DNA of 64,000 nucleotides. Source: Stenogyne calaminthoides (Eukaryota; Streptophyta; Magnoliopsida; Lamiales; Lamiaceae). Under the pieces are notes generated by a model. It saw only the letters and a list, made by a program, of their open reading frames with translations, was not told the DNA's origin and did not search any database. How positions within the stretch are numbered: position 1 is the first letter of the stretch; every line of letters begins with the position of its first letter. Made by a program: the position numbers and the translations under genes. This document shows, piece after piece, positions 36,751-49,488 of this stretch. The stretch is taken from the NCBI GenBank assembly GCA_037126765.1, contig JBBCBC010000031.1, positions 4,597,638 to 4,661,637 on the forward strand, given 5' to 3'.

Positions 36751-37140
36751 TGATGTAGGGAGAGCGTGATAATACAATTATACACTTCTCAATCTCCGTT
36801 GATTCTCAATGGAATATCGGCAAAGATGAATATGAAAAAATACTCTCAACAATATATTTCTTAATTCATAAACGACAAAAAAAAAATATTACATGACTGA
36901 CTCTTAAATAATAAAACCCTAACTCTAACTATGGAAATATAACAAATGATAACAGAATCAAATTAAATACACTAACTACTAATTTCCTAATCAAATCGTA
37001 ATTGTCATTAATCAAGATTGTTGCCTGATAAAAAAATAAATCAAGATCGCTATCGCGATCTCGTCTCCATCATTCTTCCCAACCCCCTTTGAAACGATTC
37101 GTCCTTGAATAAGAACCGATCTCGTCCAGAGGGATAAAAT
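36751..37140 (-). mobile_element. 3' remnant of an LTR retrotransposon (PPT plus short LTR)
   Basis: Minus strand: AAAGGGGGTTGGG (37090-37078) looks like a polypurine tract. It is followed by a 322 bp segment (37072-36751) that starts TGATGG and ends CTACATCA, an LTR-like pair of ends. Just upstream, TTCAAGGACGAATCGTTTC is a phrase common at the end of gypsy pol regions. No second LTR seen. Confidence 0.5.
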
Positions 37141-38860
37141 AACACCCTAATTATTGAGCTCAAATACGAAAACCTTGCGGAGATATGAATTATATTTCTG
37201 CTACTTTTTTGCCAAAAAAACAACTATCTATCATTGATTATAAAAATAATAGCTATTTTGTTAGTCAAAATCTTCATGATCATCATGGTAGGATTTGTTG
37301 GACACCATATCAAAGTTTGGTACGACTCGTCTTCAGGCTCGGTGTCATAAATGAAAAACATGGGATCACTTACTGTTACTCTTCCTCTTCATCATAATTA
37401 GTTGATCCATCATAATATGACTATTAAAAGAATTTAGCCCATCAGAAATGCATGACTCAATATTATCAAGATCTTCAAAATAATTCATTGGCCACATCTC
37501 TTCATCAAAATATATTTAAATGACTTTACTAGCCCATTTTTTCACCAACAAGTTCAAAATCATCTAACCTATTTTCATCATTAAAACTACCATAATACGT
37601 CGTGTATTGGAATTAAATGGCCCAATGTCGTCTTTAATAGCAAAAAACTACCAAAAAACATTTTCAGTGTCGAAAAAAAAAAAAAATGGCCCAGTACTTT
37701 GATAAAGGAGCCCAAAATGTGGGACTAGGCATCAACGGTGCCCCATTGTTCCAAATTATCATCGTTTTCATCAATGGTGGCTACGAATGCCAAACAGTCG
37801 GGCGGACGGCGGCGTTGAAACTGTGTAATTTCTTGTGTAAAAGACGTGGGTAATTTGTGGGGTTGGATTTTCGAGTGAGATGCTTTGTGAATTTGTGCCA
37901 CGGAGGATTTCAGGTTAGACTAATGCACAAGAGCGGATACAGAAATTAATGGAGGGGTGAACTAGAAAATATAATTTTAATAAAATTAAGTCTTGTATGC
38001 ACCAGGTGTGGACTGTGCACTTTATAGTGTATTTTAAAATCATGCAACTTGTTGAACTGAAATATGTAATTTAGTTTACGCAACACGACGTAAAAATTAA
38101 TCTATGAATAACTTTAGATTAAATAGTATTTTATGTTTTGAGTTAATTAATTAAATATGTGGATTGTACGTAATTAATATATAAAAAGATTGAGATTTGT
38201 GTTAGATTTATTTGTTGATTTTGAGTATTTTCTATTTTAAAAAAATAATTTAATTGAGTTAGAAATAAATTGAATTTAGATAGATTGGGTTAAAAACATA
38301 ACAATCCAAATTAATTACATGTAATACATATAATACAAAAAATTTAAAGAAGAGTTGCTAAACTTACTAGTTTGAGTTTACTGATAACACCCTCACTATT
38401 CCCAAGAGGTGAGAGGAAATTTGTTAATTCCTAGTAGCTTTTTGATCATAAGTTTGATTTTATATATAATCTCTTTGGATGGAATGATATTTTTATTGAG
38501 ATTAGTTTCATTTATTCCTATAAATTTTTTTTTTAAATACTCTAATGATTTTGTAGAAATTGTTTGACTTGAGAGATGGAAGACGGAAGATGGAAGAAAT
38601 GATGTTGGAATTAACAACTAGGTTTTTTTTTCATTAGTATCTTTATCGAATGAATTATTAAAGTTACTTGAAGTGGGTAACACATCAAGAATTTTATACT
38701 TCATCAATAATGATTGTATTATGAAGTTTTCTATTATTTTATTTATTTTAATTCGTTGGAATTATATGATATATTATTTACATACTATCTTGTTAGAATT
38801 TAAACCTACAAAGTTGTATATTGTAAAAAAAAAAAAAAACCTATAACAATAATATATAAT
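37141..38860. other. AT-rich stretch without recognised gene
   Basis: No convincing coding region. A minus-strand frame near 37500-37420 reads NYFEDLDNIESCISDGLNSF but is short and has no splice context. A hairpin-element half copy is at 37988-38100. The remainder is AT-rich with poly-A and poly-T runs. Confidence 0.5.
37988..38100. mobile_element. Half copy of the 58.6 kb hairpin element
   Basis: TGCACCAGGTGTGGACTGTG, then TTTATAGTGTATTTTAAAAT and a CATGCAACTTG block, correspond to one arm of the foldback at 58608-58791. The opposite arm is not present. Confidence 0.5.
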
Positions 38861-38879
38861 ATTGTCGTTGAGATACCAC

Positions 38880-39130
38880 AACATTTTTCAATAGAAATGA
38901 CATCGGTCATAAACTGCTTCCATAAGCTTCTTCTACAACAGTTTAAAAGAACAACTACGGTTATTCACCGTTGTTATAAATACTTTCAATAATGGTATAA
39001 AAGAAATGACAATAGTTATAAACCGTTGTCATAAATTCTTTTGACAACAGTTAGAAACCCATTGTCGAAAATCAAGATCTACGGCAACCCTGGCTTTGAC
39101 AAGGGTCAAAAATTAGCTATGACAAAGGGG
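38880..39130. mobile_element. CACTA-like subterminal repeat region
   Basis: Repeated and inverted ACAACGGTTTATAAACCGTTGTC-related words: GGTTATTCACCGTTGTTATA, GTTATAAACCGTTGTCATAA, GACAACAGTTAGAAACCC. Such arrays are typical of the ends of plant CACTA (En/Spm) transposons. The CACTA terminus itself and a transposase were not found, so this is a fragment at most. Confidence 0.4.
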
Positions 39131-40180
39131 ATTACCAGTTGATAGCCCATTTTTGGCATAGGGGATGCTATTGAAAAAGGTGTTGTTAAGGTTGCCAAGA
39201 TTCTACATAACATGATCCAACTGGTTCTTTTATTAAGTCACTTCCTACTTCTATGTTAAGGTTGTGTCTTAGTCTTTTTGGATTACATTAATTCAAACAA
39301 AGGGCTGGTCTTGGTTAAGAGCTGTGGTGAGTGGGTTGGTGTTTAGTCCCAATGATCAAATTTTGGAGCTAAGGAAGTATAACTCTGTATCTAAGTTTGT
39401 TAGATTGGTAAACAACTCTCTTTAAGTGTTCTGAAAGTCAGGTTTGTTGCAAGAGGATTCTCAACTAGATGGAAAGTTTGATACAACAGTAAAATAGTTA
39501 AGTTGTTGGTTTTGGTTTTCTGTGCATATAGTTTGAAGTGCATTATCAGGTGGTTACAAGAGCAGTTAAATCTAGATCTTTCCACTGTTTTTAACTTGAT
39601 ATATCAGGCTACACTTTTCAATCAGAGATTGATTTCATCCATCAAGTGAGTTGAGAGATACAAAACATCAAAGCCCACTGAAACACACATTCATACTGAG
39701 TTCATGTAGTGTGTGAGGTTGAGAGTTCGAGTGTATTCTATCTTGAAAACTCTTGTATATTCTCTGTATAGCCTTAACGTGATCATTAATAGTGGATTGA
39801 AGCTCTCTTAAAGTGGATGTTGATCATTATTGATTGAACCACTTAATTCTTAGTGTTCTTCATTTTCTTTTTTTCCTCCTTTCTGAACTAATATCTTTCT
39901 TCATCCGAACTAATACCTTTATTCGGTTGAAATGATACTTTTTGCATTTTTGATCAATACTCCATTGTTAATTAATTTGGGAGAAATTCACAACAGTTCT
40001 TGTCTAATACTCTCTCTTATTGCTTTGTTCATGTCCAAATGGTCTTGGGGTTATCTGTCAACAATTCTAAAGGAGTTGTATAAACTTGATAGAATTTTTC
40101 CCATGATTAATTTGTTTTTTTGCTTTGAAATATATTATACTTTCTGTTTTCCATGTTAAGTTTTACGTTTTGTTATTTTT
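39131..40180. other. Stretch with weak retroelement traces
   Basis: At about 39427 a ten-residue phrase KVRFVARGFS resembles the start of the copia RT domain (KxRLVARGF), then the frame breaks. The 39600-39880 segment looks like the end of a copia LTR plus leader, but no TG/CA pair was fixed. Otherwise AT-rich and non-coding. Confidence 0.3.
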
Positions 40181-40181
40181 G

Positions 40182-40580
40182 GTGTCCCAATTTAAACTTT
40201 ATTTTTCATTTTTTAGCAAGTTGTGGTCCCACTTTTTCTAATAACTATGCCTAACTTTTATTCAAAATTGCATTAATCGGTATTCATTTAATATTAAAAT
40301 ACACACACTTCCTTTTTCTCTCCTCCTTTTTATTTTTTTTACATATCTCACCAATCAATAATACATTTATGACAAAAACTCTAATGCATAAGATGTGGGA
40401 AACTTAGCACAAATCACACTTATTCCTCCAAAAATATTAAAGCGTCAATTTTCAACTTATACACCGTCATACTATGAGATGATCTCATGCAAATGTATCT
40501 CTACATTTAATATTATAATTTTTAAAATATATGTCAATCTCAAATGTAGAACTTAACTACTTTAGGACGGAGGAGAGGTA
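40182..40580. mobile_element. Degenerate Stowaway-like MITE
   Basis: The left side has GTCCCAATTTAAACTTTATT and the phrase TAGCAAGTTGTGGTCCCACT. The right end is TTTAGGACGGAGGAGAGGTA with the GGACGGAGG motif of Stowaway termini. Ends are not perfectly paired; the left boundary is uncertain. Confidence 0.45.
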
Positions 40581-42340
40581 GTATATTTTAAATTTTAACA
40601 GCAAGCAATGCTGCACGGTGCTCGTGTACTATGACAATGATAAATTAGTATCTTGGGACCAATCAGACACAATGACTGATGAGGTTTGTCAAAGGAGTCT
40701 GCTAAGATAATTAAGGATCATTAAGTGATCATGAGACAAAAGAATACAAACAAAAACTTTTGGAATAATTACGATAAATTAAAGGAATTCAATGTTTGAA
40801 AGATAGTAAAATTATAAATTTATAAAATAATTTATTTTTATATCGATTCATGGTCTGAAAGATAAAAGACTATCAGTTCAGGATTTGAAAGATAAAAACT
40901 ACCAATTTAAGACTTGGAAATATTAAGACCATATTGTTTGACATCTCATCGTTTATATACTTATTTATTTTTATTAGCATGAAATTGATATATTTTTTAT
41001 TTTTTTTAAATTGTAATTTATAAAAATATAATTGGATAATTAGAAAAAATAAGACGTCAAACATGGTTTTAAAATGTATGAGCTTTAAAATATATTTTTT
41101 TTAATTCAAGTCCCACATTAATATTTTTTTTTCTTTTATGCCTTTAATTGAAGGGAAAAATCTTATAGATCTTAAATTGATACTATTTTTCAGATCTTGA
41201 ATTAATAAAATTCCTAAATTAAATATAAATGAAGAGTAGATCTAGTGTGAAAATTTTCATGTATGAAAAACCATAAAATCGCCCTAAATCATGACCTATT
41301 CGGGTCGGGTGAATCATCTACACCCTAAACACTAAATAATGAACCCTAAATCATGACATATTGGGATCAGGTGAACCATGAACCACTTGGGTTGAGTGAA
41401 CCATGAACCATTCGACTTTGTCTTACCTTCACCATATACATAATTTGTTTGTAAATAAAAAATAAATTCATGAATGCAAATTTTAATAGTAGACTTTGTC
41501 ATAAATGAAAATTATATACACGAAAGACTATACTTGAATTAATTGAAAGAAATTGTTCGGTGTTTTAAGGTCTAGACATTTAATTTTTTTTAAAGATGTA
41601 GACAATATATTTAAACCTTCAAACGTGCAAGCGATTTTAATTGTTTGGAATTCATTTTCCTAAGTTCATTTTTTATATTTATAACAATTTATAAGTTATT
41701 TCAACAGCTTACAATATGTATTTTTTAAGGACATTAAAAGTTTTACTCGAAAAAATGGACATTAAATTTTATTTTATTTTCCTTTTTATCAGGAAGTAAC
41801 TTAAAAGTTATTAAAATGTTGAGATTTACTTGATCAGTGAGATGGTCTCAAGGTTGAAACGGAGCATAATTTGGATATAATATATTAACATTTTGAAAGG
41901 GGTGGATCAGAGGCGCAGGGCCGGTCCTATAATATATGAAGCCTGAGTCGATCAAAAAAATTAGGCCACTCAATTTTTTATGTAAATCTATATACAATAT
42001 TATATGATAAAAATTATTTATATGCATATTAAAATTCAAATTTAAAGTTATATATTGTACAATACTAAAATACTTCTTAAAATGAATATGACGCATATGC
42101 TCAAAAAAATACTTCACTCATCATAACAGTGTGGCAAATTGTATTAACTAAATTTGCCTAATCAAGTTGTTTGTTAAACTATTTTAATGAATATATAAAA
42201 TAGAGATTAGATTCTTAAATTTTCTTTTCATTTCATAATCTAGCTATATTATAATACACTGAAAATTTTCACTATATTCATATTAATTGATAAATTATAG
42301 CTATTAAATATAAATTGTTATTAAAAAAAATTGACGCCCG
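40581..42340. other. AT-rich stretch without recognised gene
   Basis: Non-coding, AT-rich. A short direct repeat of GAACCATGAACCA and CCTAAATCATGAC words lies at 41275-41420. No RNA gene or domain seen. Confidence 0.5.
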
Positions 42341-42344
42341 CGTA

Positions 42345-42550
42345 ATGCAAGTATTTAGTTAAAAAAAATGCATGTATGTAGCCAAAAAATCAAAATTAAA
42401 ATGACCAACATGCAAGTATTTAGTCAAAAAAATCAAAATTAAAATGACCAAAATGCAAGTATGTAGCCAAAAAGATCAAAATTAAATGATCATATGGTAG
42501 CCATAAAAATGCAAGTATGTAGGCCATAAAAATGCAAGTTTGTAGCAAAA
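42345..42550. repeat. Tandem repeat, ATGCAAGTATGTAGCC type
   Basis: Five to six degenerate units with ATGCAAGTATGTAGCCAAAA followed by ATCAAAATTAAAATGACCA. Units become shorter to the right. Confidence 0.75.
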
Positions 42551-42927
42551 AAAAAAAAATTTAAATAACCATGCAGCTACAAATAAAATGTCAAATGGGG
42601 TTATATATGGATAATTGAAACCAGGTCTCCCTAGGATATATCATCAAATTAACCACTGAGCTAATAAAGCTTTATGTGATTATTTCTACCGAAGATAGAT
42701 ATATCATATATACATATAAATAAAAATTAATTGTGGGTCTCTTAAATTTACGAATTTTTCGGGGCCTGAGTCGATCGCCTCGCTTGACTCATGGTAGGAG
42801 CGGCCCAGCAGAGGCGGATATGGGGGGAATGGGGGAGGGGGCAGCAGCCCCCCAAATTTTTTTTTAAGGTACATATATATAGATGCATGTGTATAATTAT
42901 ATTTGTATATGTATTTATTCTCATTGT

Positions 42928-42931
42928 TTAG

Positions 42932-42965
<34 letters not shown>
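42928..42965. repeat. (TA)n microsatellite
   Basis: About 19 uninterrupted TA repeats. A shorter (AT)n tract lies at 36430-36450. Confidence 0.9.
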
Positions 42966-42969
<4 letters not shown>

Positions 42970-43093
42970 TTGTATAATTATATTACTATATAAGTGTTGA
43001 AACTTATTCCTCCATTACTAAATAAGTTTGAATTAATTAATTTTAAATGTTTTTTGATTAATTTTACATATTGTTTTTGAGACCGAGTATTAA

Positions 43094-43158
43094 TGATAAA
43101 GATGACTTTTTTTAAGGGGGTATGACTATCACACCCCTCCTTAAAAGTCACTTTATCA
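43094..43158. repeat. Inverted repeat, MITE-like hairpin
   Basis: TGATAAAGATGACTTTTTTT at 43094 pairs with CCTTAAAAGTCACTTTATCA ending at 43158 around a short GGGGG..CCCCT core. It ends about 65 bp left of a Stowaway-like terminus, so it may be the centre of a degenerate MITE. Confidence 0.6.
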
Positions 43159-43565
43159 TTTCAGTTACTAATACAAAACTCGCGCACAAAAACACATGTA
43201 AAAGTTAACTCTGAAAACTGATATGGGACGGAGGTAGTATTAGTTAGACTTAATTAAAACACGTGTTCTTTTAAACTCTAGCTCCCTCAAAATTTGTATC
43301 CTTGATCCGCAATTGGGTGGATGTTAATTTGTGTTAATTTGTACCCTGTTTATTTATGAGACCGTCTGTCTCATACAAGTTTTTGATTATTTGTAATTTG
43401 ATCCCCTGCAAGCCAAGTAAGCCGAGTGGTAAGGATGTGGGGAGAAGTATTCTTGAAAGAGACACACTTATATGAGACCGTCTCATGGTGAGACGGGACA
43501 TAAGATGGACATTGACGCTTTAACACTTTGGAAGAGATGTGTGTGATTTGTGCTAGATTGTACTC

Positions 43566-44325
43566 TGAAAGTGTGTGTGCGTGTATTTCCAGAGTGTTGT
43601 TGAAAATGTTGTGAAACATATAAAACAACATATGACAGCGGAAGTATAAAAACGCAGTGCAAGGTATTTTTCAAAATTGTGTATAGTCTATAGTAAGACT
43701 ATACGAACCTCATGGTTATAAACATCACTATAACAAGTAGTGAGATACACACGAACCTTTTACAAGATCCTAAAAGGTGTAGTGAAAAACCACACACCAA
43801 AAATCAATCTATTCGAACAAATAACTAGTGATCTTATTCAACCTAAAACTTGATCTACTAAGACAAACACAATACTGATGGGAAATGTTGGTATACACTC
43901 GACCAGTACAAATTGGCATAGCATCGACCCTCACACTGCACTCACGGTTGTGTCTCGGATGCTACTCTCTTAAGTTTGGAGTAGAGCAAATGGGATTTCA
44001 CTTTAACTCAAACTTGAATGTCGACCAATGTAGTCTATTTATAGACTTGAAAACCAACTGCATTGTCCTATCCACTAAGTGTGGACAACCTTGAAGATCT
44101 CCTCCACTATCTCCATGATCTTGGTGTAACCACACATGATCTTTCTATTCTTACTCCATCAGTGCAACAGCTTGACAATATCCGAAATTATCTTCAACCT
44201 GCAATGTAGGAAACATAGGAAAACACATCTAATAAAACAGAGTTAGTGTTAGGAGAAAGGGAAAATTTAAGATGTTGTGCAGAATGTTGTCCAACATCTG
44301 GAACAACATACGTGCAACATCAACA
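43566..44325 (-). repeat. Copia-3 3' LTR
   Basis: In plus orientation it runs TGAAAGTGTGTG to CAACATCAACA, 760 bp. It has a 45-50 bp segment (43602-43650, ATGTTGTGAAACAT and following) and an 18 bp segment near 44030 that the 5' LTR lacks. Rich in ATGTTGT/ACAACAT words. Confidence 0.92.
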
Positions 44326-45425
44326 AACTCCCCCAATTTGGCCTTTCTACTACAACACACCTGATGTTAAAAACAACATCCGAACTTGTGTCAGGAAAGA
44401 AACAAATAATAGCTATTCAGAGAACAACTACTATTCAACCAAATCATAATTTAAAAACAAACAACCAACACAAGCACTAAGTACATCAGCAGTGTACTTA
44501 GGCCAAAGTATCCAACAAAAAGTAAATGACAGAAACATAAACCTATCATCTAATTGTCCATTAACAGAGTTCATAAAGTAAAGAGCAGTAAATAAAAGAT
44601 TGCAATACAGAAAGGAATTTTTCAAGTGAAGTAAGGGGAAGGACTGGGCCATTGAAATGGCTGCATCTCCATAGTCTGCAAATGCTCCCCCATACATCAA
44701 AAACTCCCCCTGTGTTGAATCTGTTCACCAATTGTCATGACCATACATCTCATCAAGCAAAGCAATACTCTCAGGAGACATATTCTCCCTGTCAGGAGTC
44801 TTTCTCAGATCCTCATCAGTGCTATCATCAGTTGTAAGGTCAATTGGTGCGCAGGTCGAACAACTTGTTCAACAAAGAAAAAAGATTATTTCGTTTCACC
44901 ATCAAGAACATTTTCCACAAAGATCATTCACGCCTTCACCGACGGCCTATATTGACAAAGATCATCCACCTCTCTATCATCAAAGATCGCCTTCATTATT
45001 ATTCGATCATCTTGTGCATCCGCACCATCTTCATCAACAAAGCAAAGATCTTCAAAGACCATCCTTCTCTCCTCGCATGGCCAGATGGACCAGCTCCATC
45101 ACCACCATCATCACCATCATCATCAGGTGAACCCCCCCCCTGTTGGAGTAGAACGCAGGCTTCTCCAGAAGGTTTGATGTTTAAGAAGAGCATCTATGCT
45201 GTGCTGAATGGATTGAATTTGATCAGTAATGAAAGAATTAGTAAATGTGACAGAGGGGATACCATTACTTCTTGTGTGATTATGTAAGGAATGTTGCTAA
45301 TGAATGGGCAACATTTTACATCTCATTGTTCGTGGTCTTCCATAGGTAGATCAACCACACGGTTACCACATTTCAGAACTGGGGAAATCCCAAAGATAGG
45401 GATAAAACCACTGATCTTCTCTCCT
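44326..45425 (-). other. Copia-3 3' untranslated region and polypurine tract
   Basis: The PPT CCAAATTGGGGGAGTT is at 44341-44326 on the minus strand, next to the LTR start TGTTGATG. A second purine-rich run (AGTTTTTGATGTATGGGGGA) lies at 44706-44687. Near 45425-45310 the envelope-like reading continues in another frame (EKISGFIPIFGISPVL), so the ORF was probably longer. Plus-strand open frames here are antisense shadows. Confidence 0.6.
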
Positions 45426-47102
45426 CTAGGGTATGTCAAACTCCAACTTATCCAAGAACTGACAGATCAAACTTGGATATGGGAACATTCCACCATCACC
45501 ATGTTTTCCAGCAAGAGACATCATATTATCAAATATGATTTGTCCCATATTAAACTTGTTTAGATGAACAATCTTGTAAAGCAGGAAAGCATGTTCTTTA
45601 GTAAGCACAGTGGAATTTCTAGAAGGATACCAGTTTGAGACCAACAGTTTATGCATCACAGAATAGAGAGAAGTCAATTTTGCAGCAGAAAATTGCAATG
45701 TCCATTCAGAATATCTTCCACCAGTTATCACAGACAGCACTTCACCAATTTCTAGATCAATAGATTTTTCCTCTACATTCTTAGTCTTTAGGAAAATGTT
45801 GATGAGCCTAGGAGTGATGGTAACAACATTATACCTAAACCTTACTTTCCCATAATTTGAAGATTGTCTATTTCCACAACTCTTCTTCAAATTAGCATAG
45901 AATTCAGCAACCCAAGACACATAGTATGGTTTAGCATATTGTAGAGCATGCAGTAAGGATCTTTTCTCTAGAAAACCTATCATATTGTTGGCTTCAAATT
46001 GAGAAAGTTTAATGATTCTTTCATCAACAATATGTCTTTTCAGCAAGGTTTTCACAACTCTAGACTTCCTATCAAATTCAAGTCTATCATCATGGTCAGG
46101 GTCAGATTCCATTACCTCATCAAAGAGTTGATCAAACTCATCATCAGTTTGATTTTCAGCAGGTTCATCTTCCTGTACATCAGCATCATCATCTCCTTCA
46201 GGGTCATCTTCCTCCACATCCATTTCTTCCTCAGACTCATCTGTCTCAGCTTCATCTTTCTCAGATTCCTCTCTCTCAGAATCATCTCTTTCAACATTTT
46301 CAGATGGTTCTGCAACATTAGGAGCAGCATTCACAGATGGTTCATTTATCCTTTTGGTTCGTTTCTCTTTCTTTGCCATCAATTCCTCCATGGTTAAGTC
46401 ATCATCTGAGTCTTTTGGCTCAGCAACAGGAACTTCTGGAACATCCATTTCTTCATCTGAATCCTCTACAGTGATAGGATCATCAACACCACCATCAGTC
46501 CTCTTAGGACGTTTTCCAGTTTAATCTACTTTCTTTCTAAGGTTCCTCTGTGAGACTCTCCTCTTTCCCCATTTTCCACCACCTCTTTTTGGGTTCAATT
46601 GCTTCTTTCTCAACCGAATGTTCTTGAGTTTCTCCCCCATTCCTTTAGAATCAGAGGAATCAGCTTTGTCCATCTCAACATCGGTCATCTGAACAGGGTT
46701 TTCAACAGGTTTTGGAGAAGGTTCATCAAGAATTTCTGTGGCCAAGGGTTTAGCAGAAAGATCAACAAAGTCATTAATGTTGACTTGTCTTTTGCCAACA
46801 AAAATATCAGGAAGAACAAGAGGGTTTTTCTCGAGCATCTGTTCGATGATCAGTCGAATCAGAGATTGAGGGGTATCTTCAGGAAATTCGTACGGTGTGG
46901 GTTTTGGTAAGGAAGAAGACGATGATCCACCAACATTAGTGGAATCATACTCTGGGTTTTTAGCGGTCATTTCAGCAAGAAGATTCAAAGGGTTTGAAGT
47001 TTCTGGTGAAGAAGGAGTGAAAGGAGGGTTTTCTGCAGATGAAGGGCTCGCGTGTTTGAGTGAATGATCAGAGAAGCCCGAAGGGTTTGGTTTATCAGCC
47101 AT
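45426..47102 (-). pseudogene. Copia-3 envelope-like ORF (one internal stop)
   Basis: The ATG at 47102 begins MADKPNPSGFSDHSLKHA. The frame stays open to 45426 except for a TAA at 46523-46521, about 558 codons in all. N-terminal third: Ser/Pro-rich, then LIRLIIEQMLEKNPLVLPDI, and a very basic KLKNIRLRKKQLNPKRGGG tract. Middle: a long Asp/Glu-rich run (46360-46120). C-terminal part: RHIVDERIIKLSQFEAN, SWVAEFYANLKKS and YNVVTITPRLINIFLKT, the conserved block found in Sirevirus envelope-like/'putative plant transposon protein' ORFs. No clear signal peptide or membrane segment is visible, so a true envelope role is not supported by sequence. The C-terminus may have been cut by a frameshift near 45430. 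Confidence 0.75.
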
Positions 47103-48021
47103 CCCACCCTTTTTCTGTCCAATCAGATTAAAGCAAAGGCAATTAAAATAATGCAATGAGAAAATAGGAGGGAAAAGTATAGTATATGACCGAAAAATGA
47201 AATAACACACAGTAAAATCAATACAAACCTTGATTTTTATGTGCAACAACAAAGTTTTCAGCTTTCAGTAATGAACAACACAGATAAATCGATCTTAAGT
47301 AGAGAGAAACTTGGAAGTTATTACACAAAACCACCTCAGAAACCGACCAAAAGTGGGAAAAAATAACCACCCACTAAGGTAAGTGTGATCGTGTGATTGT
47401 GTAGAAGCCGCCAAAAACATTTTTGAAAAACAAAAGAACCATATCCAACTTAAATAAACACAATTTAGATTAAATAACATGTTTGACCACGAATTCAACT
47501 TAAGAAGAAATTTAAACAAATCATGTATGATAAATAAAGTTCGAATCATTTGAGGTTTCACAAAATGTCGGCACACATATATCTCAACACTTAATTTTGC
47601 ATGAAATTCATCATCAAAGTGTTGCATATTTTGAAATTTTCTTTTGAACACATGTTCACATTGATCCATCTTTTCAAAAGAGAACATCGTAGTAGCGAGC
47701 TCCGTGCCCCATAGTTACTCAATGGATTGTGAACAAACATGGATGTATATTTAATCACCTTTTGAAAAGAGAACATCATAGTAGCGAGCTCCGTGTCCCA
47801 TAGTTACTCAGTGATTACACATCTAAGTTGTGCTTTATTTTTCAATGCATTTAAGAGATATATGTCCAGGACTCTGTATCTAAACCATGATTCAACAATA
47901 AGATCATAACACTATTATTTAAAGTTCAAACATAAGCAAAACAACAGATAAACAAGTTATCAGAACCACAATGTTGCTTCAAATGTTGTGAAACATTTGT
48001 TACAACATCTAGTGTTTATGT
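47103..48021 (-). other. Copia-3 spacer between pol and the envelope-like ORF
   Basis: About 0.9 kb with no conserved ORF. It holds the 88-base direct repeat and an ATGTTGTGAAACATTTGTT motif near 47977 that resembles one in the 3' LTR. In other elements such a spacer can hold a splice acceptor for the 3' ORF; none was singled out here. Confidence 0.5.
47672..47811. repeat. Direct repeat, 88-base period, in the pol-env spacer of copia-3
   Basis: Two copies of about 52 bp: AGAACATCGTAGTAGCGAGC at 47681 and AGAACATCATAGTAGCGAGC at 47769, each followed by TCCGTG(C/T)CCCATAGTTACTC. Transcribed as part of the element; no known role. Confidence 0.8.
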
Positions 48022-49488
48022 TCAGATATAGCAAAGACCAAGAGATTTTCTAAGTGAAGAAAACCTCTCATTATCAAGGGTTTTTGTAAAAATATCAGTA
48101 AGCTGTTTTTTAGTAGAAATGTATTCTAACTTCACAATTTCTTTTTCTACAAGATCTCTTATAAAGTGATGTCTTATACTTATATGCTTAGTCAAAGAAT
48201 GTTGCACAGGATTCTTGGAAATATTGATAGCACTAGTATTTTCACAATAAACAGTCAAAATACTACTTTACAACCCATAATCATCAAACATCTTTTTAAA
48301 CCAAAGCAGTTGAGTGCAGCGACTTCCAGCAGCAACATATTCAGACTCAGCTGTTGATTGTGAAACACAATTTTGTTTCTTACTGTGCCAGGATATAATG
48401 TTGTTTCTCATGTAGAAACATCCTCCACTAGCACTTTTTCTGTCATCACAATCACCTGCCCAATCTGCATCACTATAGCCAACTAAAGAGCAATTAGTAT
48501 CCTTTGAGTACCAAATACCTAGATCACATGTTCCAGCTACATATCTTTTAATTATTTTTACAGAATTAAGATGTGATTCATTAGGATTAGCTTGATATCT
48601 AGCACAAAGACAGACACTATACATAATATCAGGCCTACTAGAAGTTAAGTACAAAAGACTTCCAATCATTGATATATACAAAGTAGGATCAACATCTTTT
48701 CCAATCAAGTCTTTACTCAACTTTTGAGTTGAACCCATAGGGGTTTTCATAGTTTTAGCAGTTTCAAGACCAAACCTTTTCACCAAATTCTTAGCATATT
48801 TGTTTTGAGAAAAGAAAATACCATCTTTAACTTGTTTGATATGAAGACCTAAAAAGAAATTCAGTTCTCCAACCATGGACATTTCAAAGGTACAGGTCAT
48901 TTCTTTAACAAAACTCTCAAGCATATCAATACTAGTTGAACCAAATACAATATCATCAACATATATTTGAGCAACCATGATATCATTCTCAGAATTTTTA
49001 ATGAACAAGGTTCTATCAGCTTCACCTCTCAAAAATCCAAATTCAAGTAAGAAATCAGTAAGTCTACCATACCAAGCTCTAGATGCTTGTTTTAGACCAT
49101 ACAAAGCTTTCTTTAACTTGTAAACATGATCAGGAAATTCTAGATTTTCAAAACCTTTAGGTTGTTCAACATAAGCTTCATCATCCAGAATATCATTTAA
49201 GAAGGCAACTTTAACATCCATTTGATGCAAGTTAATGTTAATGAAACATGCAATAGCAAGAAGTAATCTAATAGATTCAATTCTAGCAACAGGAGCAAAT
49301 GTTTCATCAAAGTCTATTCCTTCAATCTGAGTATATCCTTGAGCAACTAATCTAGCCTTATTTCTCACAATATTACCAGATTCATCAGTTTTATTTTTGA
49401 AAATCCACTTTGTTCCTAAGACATTAATATGAGAATTAGGTCTAGGTACAAGTGTCCAAACATTATTTCTTTCAAACTGATTAAGCTC
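48022..49488 (-). pseudogene. Copia-3 reverse transcriptase and RNase H (near-intact)
   Basis: Continues pol after the stop at 49491-49489, with ELNQFERNNVWTLVPRP, KARLVAQGYTQIEGIDFDET and MDVKVAFLND. The catalytic YVDD is at 48964-48953 inside AQIYVDDIVFGS. RNase H follows: YSDADWAGDCDDRKSASGG, ISWHSKKQNCVSQSTAESEY, then LTVYCENTSAINISKNP and LTDIFTKTL. One in-frame TAA near 48268 separates the last ~80 codons. RT and RNase H motifs needed for catalysis are all present as residues. Confidence 0.9.

Larger units (their letters stand above)
42551..43565. other. AT-rich stretch left of copia-3
   Basis: Non-coding. Holds the (TA)n tract at 42928-42965, an inverted repeat at 43094-43158 and a Stowaway-like end (GGGACGGAGGTAGTA) at 43224-43238. 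The last bases TACTC (43561-43565) are the copia-3 target site. Confidence 0.5.

Noticed and set aside
44737..45287. Several plus-strand ORFs with basic and Pro/Ser tracts
   Set aside because: Antisense to the 3' region of copia-3; no domain, and the real coding signal is on the minus strand.
45999..46910. Plus-strand ORFs opposite the envelope-like ORF
   Set aside because: Shadows of the acidic and basic runs of the minus-strand ORF.
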